A stretch of 64,000 nucleotides of DNA. Source: JAMXLO01 sp963696645 (lineage in GTDB: Bacteria > Pseudomonadota > Alphaproteobacteria > Acetobacterales > Acetobacteraceae). The position numbers and the translations under genes are program-made. The stretch covers positions 1,426,001 to 1,490,000 of the forward strand of contig CAVOKY010000007.1 in the NCBI GenBank assembly GCA_963696645.1, given 5' to 3'. Below are positions 43,478 through 51,845 of the stretch, one piece after another. The notes beneath the pieces are model-generated. The model made no database searches and was not told where the DNA came from. It saw only the letters and a list, made by a program, of their open reading frames with translations. Numbering within the stretch: the first letter of the stretch is position 1; each line of letters begins with the position of its first letter.

Positions 43478-43747
43478 TTATCCGCCCGACAGCGCCTGAA
43501 ACACGAAGACCTCGTCGTGCTCACTCACCGGATCGCTGAGGCGATCTCGGTCGGCGATGCGGTCGGCGTTGACGTAGATGGACACGTGCTGGCGCACCCG
43601 CCCCTGGTCGTCAAGCAGGTACGAGCGCAGCCGCGGGTGAGCGGCGAACACGGCATCGAGCACCGCGCGCACGCAGTCCCCCGGCACCGTCTGCACCGGG
43701 CAGTCAAGATGGCGCTGCAAGTTTGCCGTGAATGCGACGCGAGCCAT
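43478..43747 (-). CDS. ThiS/MoaD-family sulfur-carrier-like protein
   Basis: About 89 residues with a ubiquitin-like fold: ARVAFTANLQRHL at the start, QHVSIYVNADRI in the middle and the diagnostic C-terminal Gly-Gly in DEVFVFQALSGG. In MoaD or ThiS the terminal Gly is adenylated and thiocarboxylated to donate sulfur. Neither molybdopterin synthase nor thiamine genes are close, so the acceptor is unknown. The ATG at 43747 is chosen; an in-frame GTG/ATG further upstream is not supported. Confidence 0.75.
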   Translation of the reverse strand: MARVAFTANLQRHLDCPVQTVPGDCVRAVLDAVFAAHPRLRSYLLDDQGRVRQHVSIYVNADRIADRDRLSDPVSEHDEVFVFQALSGG

Positions 43748-43821
43748 GCCGCCATGCTGCCGCGAACCGGGCAGTGCCGCCAAGTGTGGCTGCGCTGCAT
43801 CACTTTAGCTACAGTCGCCGC

Positions 43822-44241
43822 ATGAATTCGCTGTCCCGCGCGGTGGCGCTGTGCCTTGTCGCTGCCCTCGCCGGTTGCGCACAGTCTTCGCCGCCGTCAT
43901 GTGCCGAAGTCGGCGGCGTGTCGATGCTGGAATACGAATTGTTCTTCGGCCGCAGCATTCCCGGCCGCGCCGAACTGACCGACCAGGAATGGGCAAATTT
44001 CACCCAGCAGGTCGTGACGCCCCGGTTACCAGACGGGTTTACCGCATTCGATGCCGATGGTCAGTGGATGAACCCGGCAACGCACCGGATCATCGCGGAA
44101 CGCACCAAGGTCATTGTCGTCGCGGCACCCGACACGTCAGCCACCGTCTCCGCCATCGCGGCAATCAAGGACGCATATCGGATGAAGTTTCATCAGCAAT
44201 CGGTCGGCACCACCGTGCATCCAACATGCGGCTCTTTCTGA
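43822..44241 (+). CDS. DUF3574-type lipoprotein
   Basis: A 139-residue outer-surface lipoprotein candidate: signal peptide MNSLSRAVALCLVAALAGC with a lipobox-like LAGC at residue 19, then a domain of the DUF3574 family (SMLEYELFFGRSIPGRAELTDQEWANF, TRLPDGFTAFDADGQWMNP). It has no known function. It is divergent from the ThiS-like gene. Confidence 0.75.
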   Translation: MNSLSRAVALCLVAALAGCAQSSPPSCAEVGGVSMLEYELFFGRSIPGRAELTDQEWANFTQQVVTPRLPDGFTAFDADGQWMNPATHRIIAERTKVIVVAAPDTSATVSAIAAIKDAYRMKFHQQSVGTTVHPTCGSF

Positions 44242-44247
44242 CCCGCG

Positions 44248-44829
44248 CTACGCCGGCAGTTCGTAACCGATAGCGGTTTCGATCTCGATTGTCCGCCGCA
44301 CCGCCGGTCGCGCCATCATGCGATCGAAATGCGCGCCGAGACCGGGGAACTCGCCAGTCGTCGGATTGTACGCGTTGGCAAAGCGCCAATACAGCCGGAA
44401 CAGATGGATGTCGGCGATGGAATAGCGTCCCACCGCCCATTCCCGTCCGCCCAGCTTGGTCTCGGCGATACGGAACATCGCCCTGGAGTGTTCTTCGCCC
44501 TGACGGCGCGCGGGATGAATCGTCGATGCGATGAACGACATCCACGAAACCACATGTGCTTCGGCCTCGATATCATCGGTGGGCAGCAAGGCCGCTTCGG
44601 GAAAGCGCCTCGCGAGGTAGAACAGAATGCCCGCGACCTCGGTCAGCGGCCGGCCATCGATCAGCAGCGTCGGCACCGTGCCGGCGGGATTGATAGCAAG
44701 GTATTCGGGCGTGCGCGTGTCCTTCCGGCTGAACGACATCGGCCGACTTTCGAACTTCACGCTGATTTCGTGCAAGGCAATGTGCGGCGCCATCGAACTC
44801 GAGCCAGGCGCAAAATACAGTGTCAGCAT
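44248..44829 (-). CDS. Glutathione S-transferase-family protein
   Basis: A 193-residue protein. The thioredoxin-like N-terminal half MLTLYFAPGSSSMAPHIALHE has Ser residues in place of a catalytic Cys, with the cis-Pro in AGTVPTLLIDG near residue 53; the C-terminal helical half contains GREWAVGRYSIADIHLFRLY. These features fit beta- or nu-type bacterial GSTs of short length. The substrate is unknown. It converges with the lipoprotein gene. Confidence 0.85.
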   Translation of the reverse strand: MLTLYFAPGSSSMAPHIALHEISVKFESRPMSFSRKDTRTPEYLAINPAGTVPTLLIDGRPLTEVAGILFYLARRFPEAALLPTDDIEAEAHVVSWMSFIASTIHPARRQGEEHSRAMFRIAETKLGGREWAVGRYSIADIHLFRLYWRFANAYNPTTGEFPGLGAHFDRMMARPAVRRTIEIETAIGYELPA

Positions 44830-44877
44830 GGGCGGGTTCCTTTCATGCGGTTCGCCTGGTGGCGATGATGGCAGGGA

Positions 44878-45696
44878 CTATCGCGCAAACCCGCACGCCC
44901 GCGCCACCGTTGCGATGACGTCAAGCGAATCGCGCGAGCCATCCGCTTCGCCCTTTTCGAAATCGCCCTCGACGACCGCCATCTGATTGGTCACGTGCGC
45001 GAAGCACAGCACGGACTGCCGGCGAGCCCGGGCGAATGCGTACAACGCCGCAGCCTCCATCTCGACCGCCAGAGCACCGTGCGCACGCGCCGCGGCGATT
45101 GCGTCGTCGGTCTCGCGATACGGCGCATCGGTGGTCCATGCCGTTCCGCGATGCACCGGCACCGACGCCGCCGCCAACGCCGAATACGCGCGATCGGCAA
45201 GTGCGGCATCCGCCTCGGCGAATGTCGATGGCGGCAAGTAATGATGGCTGGTGCCCTCGTCGCGCAGCGCGCGATCGATCAGCACGAAATACGGTGTCGG
45301 CCCCACCGGTGCGATCTGTCCAGCCGAGGTCATACTCAACAGCAGTTTGCAGCCGGATGCGAACAACTGCTCTGCCACCAGCACGGCGAACGGCGCACCC
45401 ACCGCAAGCCCCACTATGCCAATGGTAATGCCGGCATGCTCCGTCACATCCATTTCGGTGTGATAGCAAGCCCAGCCCGTCGCCCGTCGGGCATGTCCGC
45501 CCGCGCGCAGCGCGCGCACCACGTCGCCGTCCGGGTCGAGCGCGCAGACCGCCGGCACCGGCGTCTCCATTACGCCACGCTGGCGGCGGGCCTCGCGCAG
45601 CAGGTTCTCCGGCTGGAATACGGATGGCGCGTCATACCGCTTCGCGGCAAGGATGGTCGGTGCCCGAACGGTCAGTGCATTGTCTGCTTCGGTCAT
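44878..45696 (-). CDS. Nucleoside/nucleotide phosphorylase-family protein
   Basis: About 272 residues of the uridine/purine nucleoside phosphorylase (PNP_UDP_1) superfamily. Landmarks are GITIGIVGLAVGAPFAVLVAEQL, KLLLSMTSAGQIAP and the Glu of GALAVEMEAAALYAFA, which contacts the ribose 2'-OH, followed by SVLCFAHVTNQMAVVEGDFEKGE. The N-terminal 80 residues are atypical, so specificity is not assigned. I chose ATG 45696, removing a poorly conserved tail from 45741. Confidence 0.75.
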   Translation of the reverse strand: MTEADNALTVRAPTILAAKRYDAPSVFQPENLLREARRQRGVMETPVPAVCALDPDGDVVRALRAGGHARRATGWACYHTEMDVTEHAGITIGIVGLAVGAPFAVLVAEQLFASGCKLLLSMTSAGQIAPVGPTPYFVLIDRALRDEGTSHHYLPPSTFAEADAALADRAYSALAAASVPVHRGTAWTTDAPYRETDDAIAAARAHGALAVEMEAAALYAFARARRQSVLCFAHVTNQMAVVEGDFEKGEADGSRDSLDVIATVARACGFAR

Positions 45697-45819
45697 GCTC
45701 GCTCCGATCGGACCGTGCGCGATTGAGCACGGGCCGACCAAGGTTGTAACGTCCGGCGGGTTCCCGAGACCACCGTTCAGGTGGCGGTCTGGCTGCTGCC
45801 AATCTGGAGGACATGCGCG

Positions 45820-46428
45820 ATGCGGCCAAATCCGCTGAATGACGCGGTGCAGTTCCTGACCCAGCCAGGCTGGTTCACGCCGGTGTTCTGGTTGCTCCTG
45901 CTGGCCAGTGTATGCATCGCAGCCATGGTATGGCGAGGCGATCCGGCGCAGCGCACGCCGCGAACCCTCGGCATCTGGGCACTGCGCGTGCTGATGGGCG
46001 CCATGTGGTGGGAGCAGAGCCTGTGGAAAATTCCGCCCAATTTCGACGGCCTACGCTACTGGATGCAGCAGGAGGCGACGCATGCCGCAATCGCACTGCA
46101 GGGCGCTCTGGTCGGCAACGTCGTGCTGCCGAATCTCGTGGTGTTCGGCCCGCTGGTCTACCTCATCGAAGCGTCGATCGGCATTTCCCTCCTGCTTGGC
46201 CTGTTATCCCGCGCCGGCGCCGTGCTGGGTTTGCTGATGGCGCTGAACCTCTGGCTCGGCCTGTATTCCGCGCCAGGCGAATGGCCCTGGACCTACATGT
46301 TCCTGGTCATCATTCAGGCGCTGTTCGCCATTGATCCGCCGGGACGCGCGCTGGGCACCGATGCCCTGCTGTGGCTGCGCGCCGGCGCGTCCGCGCGCTC
46401 CAGCGGCACACTCTGTTGGGTGAGCTGA
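45820..46428 (+). CDS. DoxX/DoxD-like membrane protein
   Basis: A 202-residue membrane protein with about five helices. The block ALRVLMGAMWWEQSLWKIPPNF near residue 55 and GLRYWMQQEATHAAI are like the DoxX or thiosulfate:quinone oxidoreductase DoxD-type helices. The ATG at 45820 follows GGAGG by nine bases. It starts a chain of overlapping genes running to 51700. The next gene begins directly after its TGA. A link to quinone-linked redox is inference. Confidence 0.75.
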   Translation: MRPNPLNDAVQFLTQPGWFTPVFWLLLLASVCIAAMVWRGDPAQRTPRTLGIWALRVLMGAMWWEQSLWKIPPNFDGLRYWMQQEATHAAIALQGALVGNVVLPNLVVFGPLVYLIEASIGISLLLGLLSRAGAVLGLLMALNLWLGLYSAPGEWPWTYMFLVIIQALFAIDPPGRALGTDALLWLRAGASARSSGTLCWVS

Positions 46429-47163
46429 ATGGCAACCCAGGCGATGACAATCGGGCGACGGAGTTTGCTCGGCGGATTGCCGATCATGGTGCTGGCCACT
46501 GCAGTCGCGCCGGCCAGCGCGGCAGTGTCCGCTTTGTCGGTGTCCTGTGATACCACGCTGGCGCCGGCTTTGCGCAACATCGGCGCAGCATACCGAGCAA
46601 GATCCGGCGTGCGGGTCTATGTCTTCCCGACCGGTCCGGGTCTGATTCTGCCGCAGCTTCTGCGCGACATCCAGAACGATATCGTTGTTACGCAGGTGTC
46701 CATTCTTGTACAGGCAGCACAGGTCGGCATCGTCGCGTCGGCCAACGCCGCGGGACTCTGGCGCAATCCGTTGGTCATCGCCGGATTGCACGGCACATCT
46801 GCAATCGACCAGAACTTTGCCGCTCCCGATCCATCGCCCGCATCCGACATCGCCGGCCCGGCCATTTTGGCGCGTTTGGGACTCAAGCCGGCGCGCGTGC
46901 TGGGAGCTGTCGATACTGATGAAGTAACGTTCCTGCTGAACACCGGTGCGGCACAGGCGGGTCTGCTGCACATGACCGATGTCCGCGCCGACCAGCGCCT
47001 GGACGTCATCCGCCCGCTGCCGCAAGACATTCCGCCGATCGTCTACGGTGCTTCGGTGACGCGCCTCGCGAGCCGGCCGAACCCTGAAGGCTTCGTTGCC
47101 TTTCTCGCCACACCAGAGGCGACAACGATGCTGACCGAATGCGGCCTGGAGATGCACGCATGA
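46429..47163 (+). CDS. Tat-exported substrate-binding-like protein (ModA/PstS fold)
   Basis: A 244-residue protein. MATQAMTIGRRSLLGGLPIMVLA is a twin-arginine signal followed by cleavage near VAPASAA. The mature part begins LSVSCDTTLAPALRNIGAAYRARSGVRVYVFPTGPGLILPQLL, the pattern of molybdate- or solute-binding domains, and holds ALLHMTDVRADQRLDVIRPLPQDIPPIVYGASV typical of the second lobe. No ABC permease or ATPase is near, so it could be a periplasmic chaperone or sensor for the molybdoenzyme encoded two genes later. Confidence 0.7.
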   Translation: MATQAMTIGRRSLLGGLPIMVLATAVAPASAAVSALSVSCDTTLAPALRNIGAAYRARSGVRVYVFPTGPGLILPQLLRDIQNDIVVTQVSILVQAAQVGIVASANAAGLWRNPLVIAGLHGTSAIDQNFAAPDPSPASDIAGPAILARLGLKPARVLGAVDTDEVTFLLNTGAAQAGLLHMTDVRADQRLDVIRPLPQDIPPIVYGASVTRLASRPNPEGFVAFLATPEATTMLTECGLEMHA

Positions 47164-47834
47164 CACCATTGCTCGACGAGCAGCGGCATCCTCTGGCCCG
47201 GCGCATCGCTCACTGGATCATGGCCCTGTCGATCCTGATCATGATCGGCAGCGGCTGGCGCATCTACAATGCCAGCCCGATCTTCCCGTTCACGTTCCCG
47301 GAGTGGGCGACACTTGGCGGCGACGTTCAATGGGCGCTGACCCGCCATGGCGATCCCGGTGTCGCAACCGCCATCGCCTGGCACTTCGCCGCGATGTGGC
47401 TGCTGGTCGTGAGTTACATTCTCTTCGTGCTGATGGGCGCGCTGTCCGGCCATTTTTGGCGCGACTTCCTGCCGGTCGGCCCGAAGTCCGTGACGCGCGA
47501 CCTGATTGCTGCGCTGCACTTCCGGCTCGAACACCGGCTGGGCGAATACAACGCCGTGCAGAAGCTGGCTTACTGGGGCGTTCTGGCGTTGGTCGGCGTG
47601 ATGATCGTAACCGGCATCGCGATCTGGAAGCCGGTGCAGAGCTATCCTCTGGTTACGTTGTTCGGCGGTTTCCAGGGCGCGCGGCTGGTGCATTTCATTG
47701 CGATGGCCGGCATTGTGCTTTTTCTGCTGGTGCATGTGGCGCTTACCGTTCTGGTGCCGCGCACGTTGCTTGCGATGGTCGTGGGTCGCGCCACCGAACC
47801 GCGCCATGTCGTCACATCGGAGGACGCGCGATGA
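47160..47834 (+). CDS. Cytochrome b/b6-type membrane protein
   Basis: A 224-residue four-helix cytochrome of the Ni/Fe-hydrogenase b-type family. Heme-ligating His candidates occur in HPLARRIAHWIMALSILIMI and HFAAMWLLVVSYILFVLMG, and in the later helix ARLVHFIAMAGIVLFLLVHVALTV. It overlaps the neighbouring genes on both sides by ATGA. Position and type indicate it passes electrons between quinone and the molybdoenzyme that follows. Confidence 0.8.
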   Translation: MTPLLDEQRHPLARRIAHWIMALSILIMIGSGWRIYNASPIFPFTFPEWATLGGDVQWALTRHGDPGVATAIAWHFAAMWLLVVSYILFVLMGALSGHFWRDFLPVGPKSVTRDLIAALHFRLEHRLGEYNAVQKLAYWGVLALVGVMIVTGIAIWKPVQSYPLVTLFGGFQGARLVHFIAMAGIVLFLLVHVALTVLVPRTLLAMVVGRATEPRHVVTSEDAR

Positions 47835-48535
47835 CGCTCGCCAGACGACAAATGCTGCGGGATGGCCTATCGGTCGGCGCGCTGACGCTGCTGACCGGAT
47901 GCGACGTGAGCGATCATGACTCGGTCCAGCGCGTGCTGGCGGCATTCTCTCGCTGGAATGATCGCGCGCAGGCGGCGGTGTTCAGCCAGCAGCGCCTGGC
48001 GCCCACATTTCGCGCGGCGATGGCGGTGAAGGATTTTCGTTACAATGCCTGGTATGGTCCGGACAAGGCGCCGCATCTCGATCCCGCAGACTACCGGCTG
48101 CAACTGGCGGGGAAGATTGCCAACAAAAAGCCTTGGTCGGTCGATGAACTCTACGCATTGCCGCAGGTCAGTCAGGTAACGCGTCATGTCTGCGTCGAAG
48201 GCTGGAGCATGATCGGCCAATGGAGCGGAACGCCCTTGCGCGTCTTCCTGGAGCGGATCGGCGCCGATACCACCGCGCGCTATGTCGGCTTCGAATGCGC
48301 CGACGGCTATTACGAGGGTATCGACATGCCAACGGCTCTGCATCCGCAAACGCTGATGGCGTTCCGGCTGTCCGACGAAATATTGCCGAGGAAATACGGC
48401 TATCCGTTCAAGATCCGCATCCCGACCAAACTCGGCTTCAAGAATCCGAAATTCGTCACGGCGATCTACGTCACCGATCTGCAACCGCGCGGCTATTGGA
48501 GCGATCGCGGCTATAACTGGTTCAGCGGGATCTGA
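47831..48535 (+). CDS. Molybdopterin-dependent oxidoreductase, sulfite-oxidase fold (YedY/MsrP-like)
   Basis: A 234-residue protein: MTLARRQMLRDGLSVGALTLLTGC is an RR-containing export signal with a lipobox-like Cys near residue 24. The molybdopterin domain has the Mo-coordinating Cys in VTRHVCVEGWSMIGQWSG near residue 120, then FECADGYYEGIDMPTALHPQTLMAFRL and a C-terminal KFVTAIYVTDLQPRGYWSDRGYNWFSG. It lacks a heme domain, which the upstream cytochrome b would replace. Substrate unknown; family members oxidise sulfite or reduce methionine sulfoxides. Confidence 0.85.
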   Translation: MTLARRQMLRDGLSVGALTLLTGCDVSDHDSVQRVLAAFSRWNDRAQAAVFSQQRLAPTFRAAMAVKDFRYNAWYGPDKAPHLDPADYRLQLAGKIANKKPWSVDELYALPQVSQVTRHVCVEGWSMIGQWSGTPLRVFLERIGADTTARYVGFECADGYYEGIDMPTALHPQTLMAFRLSDEILPRKYGYPFKIRIPTKLGFKNPKFVTAIYVTDLQPRGYWSDRGYNWFSGI

Positions 48536-48537
48536 GC

Positions 48538-49296
48538 ATGGACCTGCAGGTTCGTTGCGCCATCGGCGTCATGGCGAAAGCGCCGCAGCCAGGTTTGGCG
48601 AAGACGCGTCTTTGCCCGCCGCTGCAGCCTTCGCAGGCCGCGGCACTCAGCGCGGCCTTCCTGCGTGACATCACCGAGAACATTGCCATCGCCGCGCGTG
48701 ACGAGCCGATCCATGGCTACATCGCCTATGCGCCCGCCGGCACCGAGAGCTGGTTCGACAACCATCTCGCCCAGGATACCAGGCTCGTATTGGCCGATGG
48801 ATCGCCGCCGATGCCGTCCGACGTGCAGGGCTTCGGCCGGAGCCTGCTGCATGCGGCGGAGGCGATGTTCGCAGTCGGCTTTGGCGCGGTGTGTCTGCTG
48901 AATTCTGACAGCCCTACGCTGCCGACCGCGTTGCTGATCCAGGCGGCGCGTGCCTTGTTGGCGCCAGGCGAGCGGGTCGTGCTCGGTCCGGCGGAAGACG
49001 GCGGTTACTATCTGCTGGGCATGAACCGGCCGCATGCGCATCTGTTCGCCGACGTCGCATGGAGCACCAGCGAGGTCGCGGCCACGACATGCGCGCGGGC
49101 CGATGCGCTCGGTCTCGAAGTGGTCATGCTGCCCGCCTGGTACGATGTGGACGATGCTGCCAGCCTCACTCGGTTGATCGCGGAGTCAGCGGACGATGCG
49201 CCAGTTGCCGGACTGCGACCCTATGATGCGCCGGCAACGCGGGAATGGATCGGACGCAATGAACTGGCGGTACGGTTGAGCATCGCCGCGCAATGA
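48538..49296 (+). CDS. DUF2064 glycosyltransferase (TIGR04282-like)
   Basis: A 252-residue GT-A protein: IGVMAKAPQPGLAKTRLCPPL is the signature opening of the DUF2064 family, whose KTRL resembles nucleotide-sugar binding. GAVCLLNSDSPTLPTALLIQAA holds the DSD metal motif, and GPAEDGGYYLLGMN follows near residue 155. Such proteins are linked to arsenosugar-type gene sets but also occur elsewhere with radical SAM genes. It is separated from the molybdoenzyme by two bases and overlaps the next gene by four. Confidence 0.8.
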   Translation: MDLQVRCAIGVMAKAPQPGLAKTRLCPPLQPSQAAALSAAFLRDITENIAIAARDEPIHGYIAYAPAGTESWFDNHLAQDTRLVLADGSPPMPSDVQGFGRSLLHAAEAMFAVGFGAVCLLNSDSPTLPTALLIQAARALLAPGERVVLGPAEDGGYYLLGMNRPHAHLFADVAWSTSEVAATTCARADALGLEVVMLPAWYDVDDAASLTRLIAESADDAPVAGLRPYDAPATREWIGRNELAVRLSIAAQ

Positions 49297-50651
49297 CTGA
49301 CCCCGCTCGCCGCACTGCAATCCTGGCAGCGATCGGTGCCGCCCTCGTCATTCTGGTCGCAGCGGGTTTGGCCATCCTGCGGTGGGAAGCGGCAAGCCTG
49401 AATGACGATACGCGCGTCGTCGAATTCCAGGTGTGCATTTGCGCGGCCGGCCTGCTCTGGCTGCTGGCAATTGCCGTGGCGCGGCGCGGGCGGTTCCCGC
49501 CGCGGACCATCTGGCTGGTTATCGCCGTCGCAGTCGCGATGCGGGCGCTTACTCTCGCCGCACCGCCGCTGCTGTCGTCCGATATCTATCGCTACGTGTG
49601 GGATGGCAGGGTGCAGCTTGCGGGCATCAATCCGTACCGATACCTGCCCGCCGCAGACCAACTTGCCTCCCTGCGCGACCAGGCGGTGTATCCGCACATC
49701 AACCGTGCGAGTTACGCTCACACGGTCTATCCGCCAGCCGCGCAGATGATATTCGCGCTGGCCGCCGCGGTGACGCCAGGCATATTCGGCATGAAACTGA
49801 TGATGGCGGGCTTCGACGTGCTTGCCATCGGTGCGCTGTACTGGCTGCTGCACATCGCCGGACGCGACCCTGCCGAACTGCTGATCTATGCGTGGCTGCC
49901 GCTGCCGGTCTGGGAGTTTGCCGGCAATGCTCACATCGACGCTGCGGCCGCGGGTATGCTGGTGCTGGCATTGCTGGTTTCCCTGCGCGGTCCGGCCGTG
50001 TGGACCGGCATCCTCCTGGCTGCCGCGACGCTGACGAAATTCCTGCCGGCCGTGGTGTTTCCCGCGTTCTGGCGACCACGCGACTGGCGGCTACCGCTCG
50101 CATTCGGCGCGGCATTGCTGGCGTTCTATCTGCCTTACGCGACGATCGGCTGGCGGGTGCTAGGTTTTCTTACCGGCTATGCCTCCGAGGAAGGCATCGA
50201 TAACGGTCATGGCATCTTCCTGCTGCAATTGCTTGACACTGTCGTGACGCTGCCTGATTGGGCATCGATGGTGTATTTCGCGTTTGCTCTGGGCATACTT
50301 GGATTGCTGGGAGCATGGTTCGCATTCGCCGCCGCGTTGCCGGCAGCACCAGGCGCCCGGATCGCAGTGCAGGCGCGCCAGGCAGTGATCCTGGGCGCCG
50401 CGGTGCTGGTCGCGGTATCGCCGCATTATCCGTGGTACTTCGGCTGGATCGCTCCGCTGGCCTGTCTCGCGCCGCTGCCCAGCGTGCTATGGATGCTCGC
50501 CGCCGCACCACTGCTGGCGCACGGTTCATTCGAGTATGTGGCGGTCCCCGCCGCAGTGTATGCTCCTGCCGCCGCGCTCGCCGTGTTGGATCTGCGCCGC
50601 AACCGGATGCGTGTATCGCCTGTGCCACCTCAAGCCGTACGGAGCGTGTGA
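49293..50651 (+). CDS. Polytopic mannosyltransferase-like membrane protein (GT87/DUF2029-like)
   Basis: A 452-residue membrane protein with about ten helices. The loop after helix three, PPLLSSDIYRYVWDGRVQLAGINPYRYLPAADQL, is the DxYRYxWDG motif of GT-C-type polyprenyl-phosphomannose-dependent transferases. HTVYPPAAQMIFALAAA, in line with the family, follows. Overlap of four bases with the glycosyltransferase upstream and TGATG with the radical SAM gene downstream shows tight coupling. It probably moves a sugar to a periplasmic acceptor. Confidence 0.75.
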   Translation: MTDPARRTAILAAIGAALVILVAAGLAILRWEAASLNDDTRVVEFQVCICAAGLLWLLAIAVARRGRFPPRTIWLVIAVAVAMRALTLAAPPLLSSDIYRYVWDGRVQLAGINPYRYLPAADQLASLRDQAVYPHINRASYAHTVYPPAAQMIFALAAAVTPGIFGMKLMMAGFDVLAIGALYWLLHIAGRDPAELLIYAWLPLPVWEFAGNAHIDAAAAGMLVLALLVSLRGPAVWTGILLAAATLTKFLPAVVFPAFWRPRDWRLPLAFGAALLAFYLPYATIGWRVLGFLTGYASEEGIDNGHGIFLLQLLDTVVTLPDWASMVYFAFALGILGLLGAWFAFAAALPAAPGARIAVQARQAVILGAAVLVAVSPHYPWYFGWIAPLACLAPLPSVLWMLAAAPLLAHGSFEYVAVPAAVYAPAAALAVLDLRRNRMRVSPVPPQAVRSV

Positions 50652-51700
50652 TGACCGCGACAACGCTGAAGGATCCGCGCCGCTACTTCGAGGCGGTGGA
50701 TCAGCGTGACAGGCAGGCGACCGCGCCGCCGGTGTGCCTGTACCTGGAAGTTACCAACCGCTGCAATCTGCTGTGCGAGACGTGTCCGCGCACCTTCGAG
50801 GAACTCGAGCCGCCGGCGGACATGAGCTGGGAGCTGTTCACCTCAATCGTCGATCAGGTGCCCGAGGTCGCGCGCGTCGTGCTGCACGGCGTCGGCGAGC
50901 CGATGCTGGTGAAGGCGCTGCCGCGCATGATCCGCTACCTTAAGGACCGAGGGATCTACGTACTGTTCAACACCAACGGCACGTTGCTGTCGGCGAGGAA
51001 GCATCAGGCGATGATCGACACCGCCCTGGATGAACTGCGCGTATCGCTCGATGCGGCTGATGCCAAATCGTTCCTGGCAGTGCGCGGCAAGAACTTCTTC
51101 CACCGCATCGTGCAGAATGTGCGAGGATTTACGGAATTGCAGCGCGCGATTGGGGCTATGTCGCCCCGCGTGTCGCTGTGGCTGACCGGATTGAAGGAGA
51201 CAATCGATCAGCTTCCTGCGTTCGTCCGCCTGGCGGCATCGATGGGCGTGCGCGAGGTATATTTGCAGCGTCTGGTGTACGACGAAACAGGCTACGGCCT
51301 GGCACGCGCCGAATCATCGCTGTTCGAGCGGGTGCGGGCCGATGAATCGCGCGCGATTGAGACAGCGACAGCGTTGGCACGCGATCTGGGGATTGCGCTG
51401 GATGCGTCAGGTGCGACCGAACCGGGGCTAAGCCTCAAGCAACAGGTGGAGGCGCAACCATGGTCCGCGTGCCGGCGCCCCTGGTCGCTGATGTATTTCA
51501 CCGCACATGGACGTGCGTTGCCGTGCTGCATGGCGCCATTCTCGGCGCGCGGCTACGAAAGCTACACGGTGGGAGACGCGACCCAGCAGACGCTGCGAGA
51601 GATCTGGAACGGTGCCGCCTATCAGGATTTTCGCGGCTCCCTGCTCAGCGACAGCCCACCGCGTCCCTGCGCCAATTGCGGCCTGCGTTGGAGCCTCTGA
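50651..51700 (+). CDS. Radical SAM/SPASM-domain enzyme
   Basis: A 349-residue protein. The cluster motif CNLLCETC, Cx3Cx2C, is at residues 38-45; HGVGEPMLVKAL follows as the GGEP-like motif, then YVLFNTNGTLL. A SPASM-type C-terminus has PWSACRRPWSLMYFTAHGRALPCCMAPF and PRPCANCGLRWS, giving Cys for one auxiliary [4Fe-4S] cluster. Such enzymes modify peptides, sugars or lipids. It is the last gene of the overlapping chain; a repeat then separates it from a GT2 gene. Its target is unknown, and no short peptide gene is seen close by. Confidence 0.85.
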   Translation: MTATTLKDPRRYFEAVDQRDRQATAPPVCLYLEVTNRCNLLCETCPRTFEELEPPADMSWELFTSIVDQVPEVARVVLHGVGEPMLVKALPRMIRYLKDRGIYVLFNTNGTLLSARKHQAMIDTALDELRVSLDAADAKSFLAVRGKNFFHRIVQNVRGFTELQRAIGAMSPRVSLWLTGLKETIDQLPAFVRLAASMGVREVYLQRLVYDETGYGLARAESSLFERVRADESRAIETATALARDLGIALDASGATEPGLSLKQQVEAQPWSACRRPWSLMYFTAHGRALPCCMAPFSARGYESYTVGDATQQTLREIWNGAAYQDFRGSLLSDSPPRPCANCGLRWSL

Positions 51701-51710
51701 CGATCATCAT

Positions 51711-51845
51711 CATTGCGAGGAGCATAGCGACGAAGCCTGCGGCCCTTGTCATTGCGAGGAGTGTAACGACGAAGCAATCTCGGTCCAGTTACGCGCCCCA
51801 ACTGGACCGGGATTGCTTCGTCGGCTGTGCCGTCTCGCAATGACA
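51711..51845. repeat. REP-like repeat, double copy
   Basis: Left part: CATTGCGAGGAGCATAGCGACGAAGC, then a second ATTGCGAGGAGTGTAACGACGAAGCAATCTC; right part GATTGCTTCGTCGGCTGTGC and the closing CGTCTCGCAATGACAGG. The last ATG of the repeat (51840) is the start codon of the following glycosyltransferase gene, and CAGTTACGCG...CAACTG forms an inner stem. Confidence 0.75.
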
